From Branchiostoma belcheri (Eukaryota; Chordata; Leptocardii; Amphioxiformes; Branchiostomatidae), in assembly GCF_001625305.1 (NCBI RefSeq), contig NW_017802824.1, forward strand, positions 3,221,062 to 3,285,061: a DNA stretch of 64,000 nt. The letters are read 5' to 3'. The position numbers were made by a program, and so were the translations under genes. The notes beneath the pieces are model-generated. The model did not search any database, was not told where the DNA came from, and saw nothing but the letters and a program-made list of their open reading frames with translations. Below are positions 42,832 through 58,000 of the stretch, one piece after another; the first letter of the stretch is position 1, and each line of letters begins with the position of its first letter.

Positions 42832-43005
42832 ATGACTCCAGCCGCCTGTGTGTCGGTGCTTCTCCTGGTGGTGACGGGACAGTGTGCCGGTACGCTGAGA
42901 CAGTACACCGAGGAGGAAGGGCTACTGGCCATGGAGAGACAAGCCGAGGAGGAAGTGGTGAAGAACAAACGGCTGCATCTGCACTGGATTAATACTCACT
43001 ACCAG
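42832..43005 (+). CDS. Gene B exon 1: signal peptide and start of the PAN region
   Basis: It starts ATG at 42832: [20 protein letters not shown] is a typical signal peptide with likely cleavage near residue 20. A charged helix-like stretch with [20 protein letters not shown] follows, then [11 protein letters not shown] leading into the apple-like fold. The donor GTATGT starts at 43006, phase 0. The 148-codon antisense frame over this exon is a shadow. Confidence 0.85.
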
Positions 43006-46000
43006 GTATGTCTGACACTTGGTCTTAGAACAAACGTTATTCCAGTCGTGTATCTGTATAATTTCCCTTCAGCATAACACACAAGCTTCTGTATCTACAT
43101 GTATGTCCCAAGAATATATGTATAACCACCCTTCGGTGTAACAAACCTTTTTCTGTATCTATATAGCCAGCATAACCATCCTTTGAAAAGATACACCAGC
43201 TTCTGTCTATGTATAGCCGGCATAACCGCCCTTTGGAAAAACACACAAGCTTATGTATCTGTATCTGTATACTATACTAGGTATATTATGTTAACCGCCC
43301 TTTGGAAAACACACACCAGCTTCCGTGTCTGTGTCGCCGGTATAACCGTCGGCATAACACACAAAACATAATATTCTGTATCCATATACATATAGCTGGT
43401 ATATAACCGACCTGCGACATGACACACCATACTTTCAAACATATATAGATTGTTTCCATGGTTTCTTTCTATCAACTAGGATAGTCATTATCCATTTTCC
43501 ATAATTTTAAAATTCACGCTAAAACGTGATTTTTGATTCAATATAGTACACAGAGCAGACCATGCTGCCAAAGACAATTTTTTGGCGACGTCTCAGGGAG
43601 GAGCCTAATGGTACAGTATTGTGTGCAGTTTGCAAGATTCTGGTACAGCCATTTTGTCCACAGGAATGGAATGTCCACAGGCATGTCTCTGACCCACATC
43701 TATGCCCAAATTTCTGGAAACCCTTGAAAAGACCTCTCTGCCAGGCTGGCCCTACTTTCTGTGACCCCGGGGCTCGTTCATTATACACTCAAGGGAGGAG
43801 TGCACTGTATCTGCCCAGACTTAACAGGTACCAAGTCCTCCTCAAAATCATGAAATGATGGCAGTGCCATGCAAAAAATAATCCTAACGTTTTCATTGCG
43901 TCTTGTTGAAGTTCTTTCTTTTTCTTCGTTGTCATCAGGTAAGCCACTCCACCCAATGTGCTCAACTCTGCCGCCTTACGTCGGACTGCAAATCCTACCA
44001 GTATCGCCAGGGGGACGGACGTTGTGAAATCAACAATGCAACAATCGCAGATTTTCCTTCTGACTCCAAAATCGAGAACGGATGGAGCTACTACCTGCGT
44101 CAGGCGATCTTATTTTTTGTAAGTCGGTATTAAGCGCCGTCGAAAAAAAAATATTCTGGATGAGGAAATCTGTCTGATATTAATTTTACTGTCATTTCTT
44201 GCTACATTTTTGCCATCATTTCATACTTAAAGCGCGTTCACAAGCAAGCTACGTGAGGAGTGCCTTTATTTTTGGGTACCACCAATAAATAGCTACGACA
44301 CGAAACAAGCGAGCGTTTTCTGTGAGCAACATTGAATTTTTGTCTTACAGATATCAGTATGATATGTGTTTGGGTTGAGTTAAATTACTACATTAAACTG
44401 ACCAGAAAAGTAATTTTGAAAATCTAGTTTAGATCTAGCTGCCCTGAAATCATTCTGAGGGCATTTAACAGTTGCGAGCCATTTGATGTTTATTGATCAA
44501 ATTAAGCAGTTGGTTTTCCTTTCAATATCTCTCAATAATAAGTATTCTTCAACAAACTACAGGGCATCTGGAATCCCTGTCACAAAGGGGGCGCCCCCTG
44601 TCGAAACGGCGGGATCTGCACCTCTCTCCTCCTGAAGACGCCCCAGACCGTCCCGAACCACTGCCGGCCGACCTGCGTCTGTCCCGCCGGGTTCCACGGG
44701 GATAACTGTGAGATAGAAGAACAGCCTATAGAAGGTAAATAAGTCACTGTCATACATAGCGGAATTCGGCATCCCAAACACTTCTGAACTTTCCCAACCC
44801 TGGTTAGGAGTATGTAAGTATTTATGTTAAAACTTTTGATTTAACACAAAAAAGTTCACCTAGAGCTTTCGGCCAGTCACTCAGGTCTTCCTCAGTAGAC
44901 TGACCCAGTGGGGCTTGTCACGTGGCTTCTTTGAAGTGTGACGTCAACACTGGGTCAAAGGTATCTGGTAGACGATGTCGGCCCCCGTCGCGGTTCATGT
45001 AACTACCAACACAGATGAACTTTCATGATAGTATGATCTTCTGCATCTGTTGTAAAATTAAAATTAATATTGATATATTTATAAATCTCACTTTCTTGTA
45101 GATGACCCACTTGATTGGAAGCAACATGGATCGTCTTTCTTCAAGGTCGTCACAGACAAAGTTAAGACGTACTCGGAGGCAAGATCCGCCTGTGCTGAGG
45201 AGGGGGCAACCCTCGGCACGGTGAAAGATCAAGAGACTCACGACTTCATAATTTCTCTGAAAAACACGCTTGAAGAAAATGCGAGGATCTGGATTGGGTT
45301 AAACGACATTGACATGGAAGGCAGTTTTATATGGGAGGACGGCAGCCCAATTGGAGGATTTAATAAATGGGGTCCGGCTCAGCCAAATGATAAGAATAAT
45401 CAAGATTGCGTCCAGGTTACAGCGCAAAATTTGTGGGGCGACGCCGATTGCGACGATGGAAAAGGCTACCTCTGTGAGAAAAGTAAGACAATCCCAAATT
45501 GTCTGTAAATTAGAACATGGCCACTACCACATAATTTAATCCAACATGGAAAAATCACATCGATCTTATTAGTAAAAAAATATCCAAGAACATTGGTATT
45601 ATACGGAAAGTAGGAAATCTTTTATCTCCTAAAACATTTATCACTCTCTATTATAGTCTTATCTATCCTTACTTAAGTTATTGTAATATTATATGGGCAA
45701 GTACGTACACTACATCACTTAAACCGCTTTTTTTGCTTCAGAAACGATACATCAGGATAGCGTCAAAAGTTCCATTCACTTTCCCTACTGCACCATTGTT
45801 TAAAAAGCTCAAAATACTGTCCATAAATGACATAAATAAACTACAAACAAGTCTTTTAATGTACAAGATAATGAATAAATGTCCTTGCCTTCCTGAAACC
45901 TTCCACGACACCTACACCTTCTTATTAAACTCAGACATCCACAACCACTTTACACGCCAATGCAATTATTTAAGGCCATCCAATGCGAAATCGAATCTCC

Positions 46001-49000
46001 GTCAATTTACAATCACGTACAGAGGCCCAACAATTTGGAACAACCTAAGTAGAACTTTACAAATTAGTCCCTCCGTCACCATTTTCAAAAATTATACTAA
46101 AGCAACTTTCATAAATAACCCCACACATTCTTAATTTTTGTTTAAGTTTCCTTGTTTACTACTTTTCATTACTACTTTTCATAATTGTAGATAGTATTGT
46201 ATCGTATTGTATTTTATTGTTTTGTTTCATTTACCCGTTACCTAGTAAGTTATTTCTTATTTATCCGATTAATTTGAATTGTTAATTAAGTTATGAAGGG
46301 AGGCCTCCTCATAAGCATTTTATGCTTCCGGCCTCCCTGCACTGTCACATTTCATTTATATTGTCTTGTGTCTGTATTTTGTTTTAAAGTGCGAATAAAA
46401 ACTGAAACTGAAACTGAAAACCCCTCAGCCAATGAGAGCCCTTCATTTTCTGTGTCTAAATCCCCATAGTGCAAAAAGGTGTCACACTATAAAAAAAATG
46501 TGGTACTATCCCAAAGGTGTGTTTGTTGCTAGTTGTACCACATGTTGAAACAGTAACACCTATCTTCAGTGCAAAGTGAACCGGTGTTTTGAACAGAATC
46601 TCTCGGTCTTCATCAGTTACCTGACTCCAGTGCTGTAGACACGTGTTTTTTTTTACCCACGTTTGAGTGTGACGTCAGCACTGGGTCAAAGTTCGTCTGA
46701 AGTCGGTACCGCCCCCCGTCCGTCACTCGGATCAGATAGCAGATGAAAGCTGAGAGATTCAGTCAGAAATTCCGGTCAGTCAAAGCTGGAAAAATTTCTC
46801 ATTACAAATGTTTTCTGTTTCATTTTTTAATATACGTTCGATACATATTTTTAAGTAAATAACAACAGTAAAAGTAAATAAAAACAATGAACAGTGCATG
46901 ACAACACAGTCGTGTTCACAATTTAACAGGGCAAACATGTTGTTTTGTCACAGGAGTGTACGAATGGTCCCAGGTGTCGGTGATCGGTTCCTCGGGAACC
47001 CCCATGACTCCCATGCACGATGCGGCCAGGACCCTGGACGGTGATCCGGAGACTTACTGGTACCCGGCACGTCTGGAGCAGCACTTCAACTACTGGTACA
47101 TCATCTACGACATCGGGGAGAGCCACGAGCTGTCCAGGATCGGTCTGAACAACTACGGAGACACCGTTCACGACGTCAAGGTAGCAGAACAGTCTTCTTC
47201 TTAGATTTTGTGGCCTGTATATATAGGTGAGACTGCATACTGGGAATGGGTGATCATGTAGTATGTAGGGTGTTGCTAGTCTGTATCATGTTTTAAGTTC
47301 AGTAAGGGTGTAGAGGTAGAGGCAGGAGTTTGGAACTTAAACTGTCCAAGGTGGGGAAGGCGATGACCTATGGGGATTTCTATAGTTAAGGACCTCAAGG
47401 TGATTCAGTTCGATGGGGGTAAATAAGAATTATATACTCGGGTGCACTACCGAAAATCGCAAAATGAATTTGTTAGAGTTTAGGTGTAATATATTGAAAG
47501 CAAGCGCCCAACGTCCTGCGGAGGTCAACTGAACTGCAGCCGGTAGTTCAGTTGGTAGTGGTGTAGTGGTCAAATTTGACTCAAATATTACTCAAATTCT
47601 ATTCGATTCATATAGAAAGGTACGCAGATTCTAATCTGGTTAGACTGCCAGCTACATGCCTTATATGGACTTTGTTAATTAAGTTATTACGGATGACCAA
47701 TGAGAGCGCAGTGTAAATCATAGTATGTTCTGCGACCTCAAGGAATTCAGACTGCAGGCGTCAGACAGTTGCGATCAGCCCGACTGGAAGGACGTCCTGA
47801 CGGTCACTGATGTGGCAGCCGGCTCCAACGCCACCCAGGAGTTTACCGGGTTCACGAAAACGTCTCCGTACTGGAGGGTGCTGATCACGGAAACACACTC
47901 GGGCTGGCCGCCGTTCCTGGTGGGGATAGAGTTTCCTGAAGTACCGGCAGGTGATTCTCTCGTTTAGTAAAGCTGCCTGCAAAATTTTTGGCGACGCCTC
48001 AGGGGCGAACTGTAATTATCATTGTAGTTTACCAGGTTCACGGAAACGTCTTATTACTTGAGAGTGCGGATCACGGAAAACACTCAGTCCTTTCCTGTTG
48101 GAGGTAGAATTGCCTGAAGTACAATGTACCGGCAAGTGATTCTCTCATTTAAACGTAAAGCTGCCTGCAAAATTTTGGCGACGCCTCAGGGGCGAAGTTG
48201 TTGGTATAGTAATGGAATTACCATTTGGGGTGCTGATTACGGAAATACACTCGGGCTGGTCGCCGTTACTGGCAGGGATAGAGTTTCCTGAAGTACCGGC
48301 AGGTGATTCTCTCGTTTAAACGTAAAGCTGCCTGCAAAATTTTGGCGACGCTTTAGGGCCGAAGTCGTTGGTATAGTACTACAATTAACATTTGGGGTCA
48401 ACCCAATTTGGCTTAAAGAGATAATATATATATATGTTAAACACCTGTACATTCGGCTTATGCTTAGTTGCTGATCAATAATGTTCCTACTTTTTTTTCT
48501 CACAGTAACAAGTTATCAGTCGTGCCAGACCGTAGATACAGAGAGTGGCGGTGAGGTGCGAAATCTGATGTACCCAAAGGTACGAGGCTAGACAAAACGC
48601 CATTTTCTGCATCAGATAGATATATAAAAGGCTGTTTTGTTACAAGAAGAAACTCATGATTATCCCCACTCAATTATAACATTATATTATGCTAGCCCTT
48701 ACTGTTTTAGTAATTAGTAATGACAATGTTTCGTTCTTTTCCAAGCCGTCCTCCTACTCCTGTGAGGCTTTGGTGACCATTGGCAGCCAGCAGACGATGG
48801 AACTGACATTCGGCAGTCCATTCTCCATGGACTATCATCCCGACTGCCGATTTGACTACGTAGAGGTACATGTTTTCCACCTGTTCTAAATTTGCCTGTA
48901 TCTTTCATTCTCATTTGCATGGTTAGGATTTTTTAATATAGTCGAATACTCCCCATCAAGCCAATGCAAGTTGAAAAGAACATGGGGGTAATGGTGTGAC

Positions 49001-52000
49001 CATCTTGGTTGAATAGGCATATACTTAACAATGCAATGAGAATTAAACTGTTCTCTAACTCAATATGATGACTCACCGAATCGCTCGGTCTTCATCAGCT
49101 TTCTGACCCGAGTGCTGTGGTATAGACACGTGATTTTTCCGCATGTGCGACGCCTCACCTGGTACAAGTTTGTCGGAAGTCGGTACCGCCCCCCGTCCCG
49201 TTCAGAGAATAGTTTAATTCTGCAATATGTAGTTTACCAACTCAGATGAACTTTCATGCTAATACTGAACTATATAGGCACTTTGCTTTACTCCTCCAGT
49301 GTTTAGCCTTTCGTTCACAACTAATGTGTTACGATTTTGCAGCTGTTTGACTATGTAGGTGAGCAGTGGGTGAGCATGGGGAGGTTCTGTGGGCGCTCAC
49401 GGCCTAGCGAGGTCATCCGTTCCCATGGAAACGCAGTGAAGGTCGTATTCCACGCAGACGGCAGCGTTCCTTCTCTCTTCTCTCTCGCCTGGCAGCCAAT
49501 ATACGGTAAGTGTAATACATCCGTGAACTAGGAAGGTAACATTTGCAAAGCAAATACATGATGTTTACCTTCGCATATGGTCTTCTCTGTTCATTCTTAC
49601 TCAAATACATTCACATATATGGTGACAGGAGTCTAAATCCCCCCTACTATAAAATTGCAAAATTATGTAACCCAACACCAGTTACCATGGTGAGAGACAG
49701 TCTAGTTGACCAGGTCAGAGGTAAGTGTTTGAAAACGGAAGAAGAAGAGGAAACTTAGCAAAAACAATATGTTTTCCTTCGGTAAACATAATTATCAAGA
49801 AATCAGAATTATTTACAACCGCTTAGAAATATGTATGCCGCAACTGACAGACTATCTGCTCTCACATTTTCAGCAACATCGAACAGGACAGGCGTGAACG
49901 GCTGTAGCGCCCTCTACGTAACAGGTAAGGAATTGCATGTTGAGGATTTCGGAATTAAAATATCAAGATCAGGCAACAATTATATATTCGCCATGTAACT
50001 GACCTGAGGGCAATATGCACTGGAAAGGTATATAAGTGAGAACTTTGTGCACTTGTGTCATTTAGCCTCTGTACACTTGAAGAAGCCACACAGTCGAAAC
50101 CGGTCGTGTGACAGGCTGAATAAAAGTTCTAAACGGGAACTATGCGGCTCCAGATGTTTTACTGAGGGACGACTGCGTGTCGGTTAGCTTGAGGAATGAA
50201 TCCCCTCTACTATATACTGCGGTTAATGTTGATTGTTGACCCAATCGTCTGTGAATTCCCTGTAGCTTGCGATTCAGCCCTGGGAATGGAAACAGGAGAT
50301 ATCCCAGACACCAGCATCTCAGCGTCATCTGAGTATAACAGCGGGCATTGCAGGATAGTTCAGGGCCGGTTGAACAGGGCTTCGCATTACGCCTGGTGTG
50401 CTGCTCAGAGCAATCAGGGCCAGTGGCTACAGGTGGGGAGAATATATCATTAACGTTAACGTTACACGTACCCGTTCACATTAATGATAACACGGTAGGG
50501 AATAGTGGTCATGACTTCCAAAAATGTGTTTAGCATTATATTTTCCACATAATCAAAGAGAACTGGAGCAAATATAACAGAAGGCTATTTCCTTGTGTTA
50601 AAAATAACCAAAGCCCCTGCTGTGGTCCGTGGATTGTGATATTTTTTCTGTTCGTCTACAAATGCGCTACATTAAGTGTCTGTCACACATTCATAACTTT
50701 CCCCCGACCACCAACCAACCATGTTCGAGAGCAGTCTGACCAGATTAAGGCCGCGCCTGCTTTTCTATGCGAATTAAATTTGAGTTAAATTTGAGTAAAA
50801 CTTGTCCCCGACCATGCCTCGGGCACTAACAGCCAACCGAGACCAAACCTTTGCCGAACTTCGCGTCTACCCGAATCTTTTGCACATTTTGAAAACATTT
50901 TGTTGGTGTCGCTTCTGTGTCACATTTGACCTTAGGTTGACCTTGGAAGTGCAACTGTCTCCGGGGTCGTCACCCAAGGTCGCAGAGGTGCCAACCAGTA
51001 CGTGAAGAAATACAAGCTCTCGTTCAGCGGAGACGGCGACTCCTGGACAACCTACAAAGACACTGACGGCTCAGACAAGGTATGGCTACTCCAACAACGA
51101 TCTTTGTAGACACGACAAAAGTACGGGAACTATCGTAATGTCTACTGCAACTAAACATAATACAAACTAGAAAAGTAACATTTGCAAAGCAAATGCATAA
51201 TGTTTACCTTCGGATATGGTCTGCTCTGTTAATTCTTACTCAAACACATTCACATACATGTATATGGTGACAGGAGTCTAAATGCCTACAATGAAATTGC
51301 CACATTGTGTGTGTGTGTGTGTGTCACATTGTGTAACCCGACATCAGTTACTATGGTGACAGACGTAAACAAAAGAGGCCATTGGCCAGGTCAGAGATTA
51401 GTGTTTGGAGAAGAAATGGAAATGGAGCAAAAACAATATGTTTTCCTTCGGTAAACATAATAATTGGATACAAATGAATTAGCATTAGTACAATGTACAA
51501 TCCTGTTTTGCTTTGCGCAATTAGTCATAGTCTTTTGAGACTAATATGCACGTACAATCCATGTAACCAATGTTTATAATGTAAAGGATATCTCCTTATA
51601 TGTATTAAACGTGTCAATTGGATGGAGTGTGTAAAATTCTAATGAGCAAGTGGAAAGGACGTTGAATCGTTTGTGCGTTAGAACAACCTATGATAAAGTG
51701 AGACATATGATATATGGATGAATGAATAAATGAATGAATGAATCGAGACGTTTTATGTACATTTCATCCCATTGGGCAAAAACAGGTGAAAAAGAAATTA
51801 AGGAGGAAATAAGAGACAATCCAGGCCTCATAACGATTAATGGTTATATATACAAGATGAAATCATAAAACATATAGTGTCTGTACCATTCATGTTTCAT
51901 ATTCACCAGTTATGAACTGTTGTCCAGGTGTTCAATGGTAACAAGAATGACCGGGACGCAGTTACCCAGACTCTCCCCTCGCCTGTCACCACTCGGTACA

Positions 52001-55000
52001 TCCGGTTTGTACCCCAGACCTGGCACGGTCATGTCTCTTTGAGGGTGGAGATCCTGGGCTGCTACGGTGAGCATGTAGTTATGGGGTACATTATGTAACA
52101 TTTTTGCACCAAAAATTAAAATATTTCAAGGCTGAACAAACTTTAAGGTTGGACGTGCACGTGTCTATCAGAAAATTGACCATCTTTCCTGAAGCGCACT
52201 GGCCTTCGGGATGCGTGGCGTCAGTAGTGGGTCAATGGTGCCTGGAAGTCGGGCGTGGCGTCGGGTGGTGTAGTGGTTAGAGCAATCGACTGTGAACCGG
52301 GAGACCCGGGTTCGATTCCGAGTCGTACCTGTCTGAACATGCGCCCCGACGTTGTGCCCTTGGGAAAGGCACTTTACACGAATTTCCTCACTCCACCCAG
52401 GTGTGAATGGGTACCTAACTTCGGTTGGGGAAAGTCGTATTGAGGTCACCTTGTGGCGCCGAATGGCAGCCGCACAGACCCTTGCGACAGTTCCACAAAA
52501 AAAATTGTGGAACAAATATGCATATGTGTATCATGTGTATTATTTGATTGTTGTAATTGTTGTGATTTGTATTGATTATTGTGATACCCTGCATCAATTC
52601 AGCCGTATAAAGGCTGCGACCGCACGGGTACCGTTTGAACAATAAAAAACCATTTATTAAAAAGTCGATGCCTGCGGCTGTCCTAATTCAACGTTGGTGG
52701 ATGAAAGAAAATTTCCTCCTTTACGTTTCTTGTGAGGTAGTCTCACTCTAAATGATATCAACAGATTATGAAGAAAGTTTAAACTGTAATTTCCAACAGA
52801 AAAAAAGCACCCGAATTCTGTAACGCCACGTCATGCATGCGCAGATGACACACATCACATGACCCGATGAGCAGTGGGTCATGGGTTGCAGAAAGTCTGT
52901 GGCGCCCCCCGTCTTTGTTGAGGGGTGGTTGTAATGTCCAATCTTTTTGTTGGAAATTACATTTTAAACTTTAATTGTGATGACTTCTACCAACACAGGT
53001 GAACTGTCCAGATGATATCAACATATCTTTGTTATCATGTAATTTAATGACTACAATGTGGGTGAAGAAATATGTATGGAAACGGCACGTGATGTTCAGT
53101 TACCATTAGTGTCACAATGTTTTTATGCCGTTTTTTAATAGTGTGTCCCCGTCTGACGGCTCCTACAAACGGGAACATGACCACAAACTCCTACCAGGAC
53201 GTTGTTGACTTTACCTGCAGCACAGGGTACAGACTGCAGGGCATCTCTACTGTAACCTGCCAAGCTGACGGCCAGTGGACTTCAAGCGAACCTACTTGTA
53301 CTGGTAAGCTATCTTGCGTATACTATATTCACACATTAAACATATAAGTAGCCGCATAGATATAAGCGCCACGTATCTGTAACTGGTGTAGACTCATGTA
53401 ATGGGATGGCTCTTGTAGCAAGAAAACATTTAGTTCTCGAACTGGTAAAAATTATCGATTCGATAAAATTAGAAGTGCTTGACATATCTTCACCATGATA
53501 GAGGACTCTGAAATCAACCTTTAGTTCAGTGGTTGCCAAGTCATTGATTAACAAAAGTTAGCAGATAGTTCATGACCCTTGATAGAGAACTCTGAAATCA
53601 ACTTTTAATTGAGTCATTAGCAAAAGTTTGCAGATAGCCGAAGACTGAGAGATTCACTCGAAAATTCCGGACCGGGTGTCATTTTTTTTAGTTGGGGAAC
53701 AGTTTTATTTCTTATTATTTCATTAACAGCAAGATGAACTTTCCTGCTTATATTATTGCTCATAGTTTGTCAGGATCCTTTGGGGATGGAGTCCAGAGCC
53801 ATCCCGAACAGCGCCATCACGGCATCATCTGAATACGAGCATAACGACGGACATCACCCGTACTACGGCAGGCTGAACAGCAGCGACGGACTGCAGGCCT
53901 GGTGTGCAGCTACTGCACGACATGTGGCCGGAGAATGGCTTCAGGTTCGAAATGTTTAGAATATATCAATTGTGTTTTAACTGACCACGAACTCGAACCT
54001 GTCTCGTAGTGGTCACTAAATCGTAATCATGTACCAAATTTCATGCACTACATATTTTGTACAATGTATGTGTAAAATGTGTGTAGATTTATTAGGACTT
54101 AAAAGGATGTAGACTTTATTTTTGTTAGATTTTATGTCTGACCCTTTCATCTTTCCTAGAGACCTCAATAAATAGTACTAGTGACCTGCAGGCCTATTTG
54201 GGCTTCTTGTTAATAAAGTAAAGTTCAAACAAACAAACAAACAAACAAACAATGTTTTCTATACCAAACGGAAAAAAATTCTAGACGTCTATAAATCCAT
54301 TTGTCGTTTGAGATCTATGAACTGTAACGTTTTTGAATGAAAGACAGTTCAGGATGCCGTTACTGTCCATATTGTGCAGGTTGACTTAGGAGGAGCAGCG
54401 ATAGTGTACGGAGTCATCACACAGGGGCGGAACACTATATATAACCAGTGTGTGACGTCATACAAGCTGCAGTTCAGCTGGGACGAAAGCTCCTGGACAA
54501 CCTACAAGGACTCTGACGGGACAGATAAGGTACGGCCGTCTGGTCAGATTTTAATTTGTTCGCCTTGTTGTATACACGTAGGCAGACATTTTGTTGGGGG
54601 ATTCTGCCCGTACGTGTCACACATTTAGAACCAACCAACCAAGTTTGGCTAAAGTTCGTGAACGTCTAGCTAGATTTAAGCCATTCCTACCTTTCTATAG
54701 GGACTGAATTTGAGTTAAATTTGAGTCAAGCTTGACCCACGAAGACGCCCCGAGTTCCCGAGCACTGCTGGCCTAACCAACCAACAATGAAAACCAACCA
54801 ACAATGACCGATCCACACCACTGGCGTAGCCAACCTCGCAGGACACCAGCCAGCCGCATCCGACATTGCTCAAGAACTGCTAACCATGATTGGGGGAGTT
54901 CGACAGTGTTTCGGAAAGCTATATTTTGCCATCAGTGTAACAATGGCTTTAAAGACTTGTGAGATTCCTCAACTGAAGCTGCTTCAAAATGAGGAATCCA

Positions 55001-58000
55001 ATACAGTGAAGCTTAAAACACGATATTCTATTTTCTTGACATAGATTTTGACAGCGAACACGGATGGAGAAACGGCGGTAACTCAACTTCTCCACCAACA
55101 AGTCACCACGAGATACGTCCGCTTCGTTGTCCAGACTTGGAACAACCACATCTGCATGAGAGTGGAGGTCCTGGGCTGTATGAATGCCGGTGAGTACACA
55201 GTCGATACTGTACATCAGTACGTGCACAGCTAGTACGAAAAGGCACTATCTAAGGCTGTGTTTGCGTATAAATTTCAGGGTAGAGACTTTGATATGGTAG
55301 AACTAATGATTCTACCGACAGAGAGGATGATACCTGTTGCTATGTACCAATGCGCAGCATATCCTAAAAAAAGTTACACATTCAATCGCATTACTGGTAC
55401 ATGTAACCTAAAACCTAGATATCCTTTAATGCTTTACGCGTAACGATATTATACTGAACAAGTATCGCAGTTTGTACCAAACAGCCTGAGACTCTAATCG
55501 GAGAACGAGTAATACTATAGTCTATGTAGATGGAATGGCAAAAATATCCATTTTAGTGAAATGTATTGAAGATGTCGTCAGAAAAATAGGGGAGGGGGGG
55601 CAAAAAATAAATAAAATAAAAGAAGATTTATAAATCATTCTTGAACTTAAAATCAACCTACGATTGTAATTCTTGACCATTAGACTGTCTAGAACCACTG
55701 GGGATGGAGGCAGGATACATCGCAGATACCAGCATCACGGCAGCGTCTGTCGCTCACGGTGGTCTGGAGCCGTACAACGGGCGGCTGAACGGTGTGAGAG
55801 GACATGGCGCCTGGGCAGGAACTCAAGTTATCGGCGAGTGGCTACAGGTAGGAAACCTCCATCAACTGGGAATCTGATAATTTCCCGTTTTTAATTGGGG
55901 TATAACAAAATCAAAAAGGAGTGAAAACTAGACAAGAGAGACAGGAGGTTTTTTAACTATTTCATTTTTTTACAACTTTTCGACGTGACTGAAACATAGA
56001 CAAAGGAAGGGGAATAGAAAAAGGATGTGCCAAGCTACCCACGACAGGTTACTGTCCAAGTGCTCCCACCAACCCACTCCTACCAACTTGACACATCAAA
56101 ATAAAATAATGACATAAAAGACAGACATTTCGGTTTTCCAATTTTCCACATGTTGCTACATACAGTAACAGGACAGATTACTAAAAACGGAGACGCAGCC
56201 TGTCACCTTCGGTCTTAGCCCAGCGTACGGAGTCACACCACGAGGCCTCAAAGTTTGAAGCCCCGAGGCGGACAAACTCCGTACGCAATTTCGACCTCAA
56301 TGACTCCTTAATAGATGTCACCAGTTCCGTGTGTGAGGATTGCACCTGCTCAAACACTGCCTTGCATCTAGATGCCTAGATCTTCTGTTTCACCGCGGCA
56401 AATATGTATATCAGCACAATCTGATATTTTCCTTCTCGTGAAATTATGTAACTCTAAGTGGAGATCCTGATAAACGAAACAAACATTTCAGGAATGCTTC
56501 CTTGCATGTGTCCTTTCTCTGTGGTATCTAGATTTATCAAAGAACAAAGTTAATGTATGTAATATGCTAATTGTTAATAATAATAAGGAATAATTGTTAA
56601 CTGTGCATGATGAAATTTGATATTTTTCATTCAGTATACGTAGAAGTAGCTCACCTCGAATTTTCAGTCACTGTTACGTCGATCTTCTTCATAAGTGATG
56701 TTGATTGATTGCTCTGAGCACGTGACGTTAGGAACAGGTGACTCGAGTAATGAATCGTAATTTCCTGGTAGACGATATCGGCCCCCGTCTCGGTTGATTG
56801 TCGGCTGGTAAACTCTAATTTAGATAGCCTCTTTTACTCCCCTCACGAAATACCGATTCAGTGCCCAGTATTCATATTTTGCTTAACGTGTACAGGTTGA
56901 TTTAGGAGGTGTTGTCAAGGTGCATGGAGTCATCACTCAAGGTCGGATGAATGCTGACCAGTGGGTGACGCAGTACAAGCTTCAGTTCAGCTTGAACGAA
57001 ACCTCCTGGACAACCTACAAGGATTCTGATGGGTCAGATAAGGTACGTAAAGTTGTCACGTAAAGTAAAACTCGACAATTTGTCGACTGATGTCGTCCCT
57101 GAAAGGGCAGTCAAATATAAGGACTTTTGGATTTGAAGCTATGTATGCTCAAGGCTCCAATCATATCTGATTCGAACTGCATCTAGGTATTACTGCTGCA
57201 ATATTACAAGTTAAATGCAGTCCTAATTTGTGTTCCCTTTGTTGAGAACATCTTATCTGCACTCTTCCATGTGGCAAAAAATATTACATAAGGATGGTCT
57301 ACATGTTTGAAAAATTACCATTATTATCATTATTGTTATTATTATTGTTTTGTTGTTAACGACTAATTTTTGCCATTACTGTTTACTTATCTAATTCAGG
57401 GCTCCACTTAGTCTTGCTTATTATCATTTATCATCTGTTGTTGTGTTTGAAATGGGATACACAAAGAAAATATTCTGTTTCCCTGACATTTCATTTTACA
57501 TGTAGTGTATTACTGTAATAAGGCTGAAATATACAATAATAAAACGCATTGGCACACTCAGGCAATGTCGTATCCCAATGCTAAAAAAAAGATAGCTCCA
57601 TGAGTACTGTTACTAACAGATTTTCTTGAAATCAGGTCTTCGCAGGCAACACAGATCGTACTACCGCGGTAACTCACACCCTCCGCCCGCCGGTGTCCAC
57701 CTGGTACATCCGCTTTGTCGCACAGAGCTGGTCCGGATATGTCGCCATGAGGGTGGAAGTTCTGGGCTGTATGGACACCGGTAATTCAGTTCGCTCTTTT
57801 CATACTACTGTTGAGAGATAAAATGCTAGTAATGATGTTGACGGTTGAAAGAATAAAAGGACACCAGGCAAATGCCGCTTGCGTCGTAGTCGTATTGACG
57901 CCGCTTTGTTTAAGAATCAACAATTTTAGCAGAAGATTTTTTTGTCATTTTGACAAGAAAACGGCCTTCGATCGACGTATTTGTTTGGTATATGGCTAGT

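Noticed and set aside
42522-42968. 148-codon minus-strand frame
   Set aside because: Overlaps exon 1 of gene B antisense and has no motif.
43562-43827. Alternative first exon of gene B in intron 1
   Set aside because: No signal peptide, the donor phase is 2 while exon 2 needs phase 0, and the DNA matches a dispersed repeat.
47724-47742. Alternative exon 6 start after ATCATAG at 47723
   Set aside because: It would break the phase-0 join with exon 5; the join at 47743 gives a continuous F5/8C strand.
52262-52333. tRNA gene
   Set aside because: It is the head of a SINE; the T stem does not pair properly and the SINE core follows directly.
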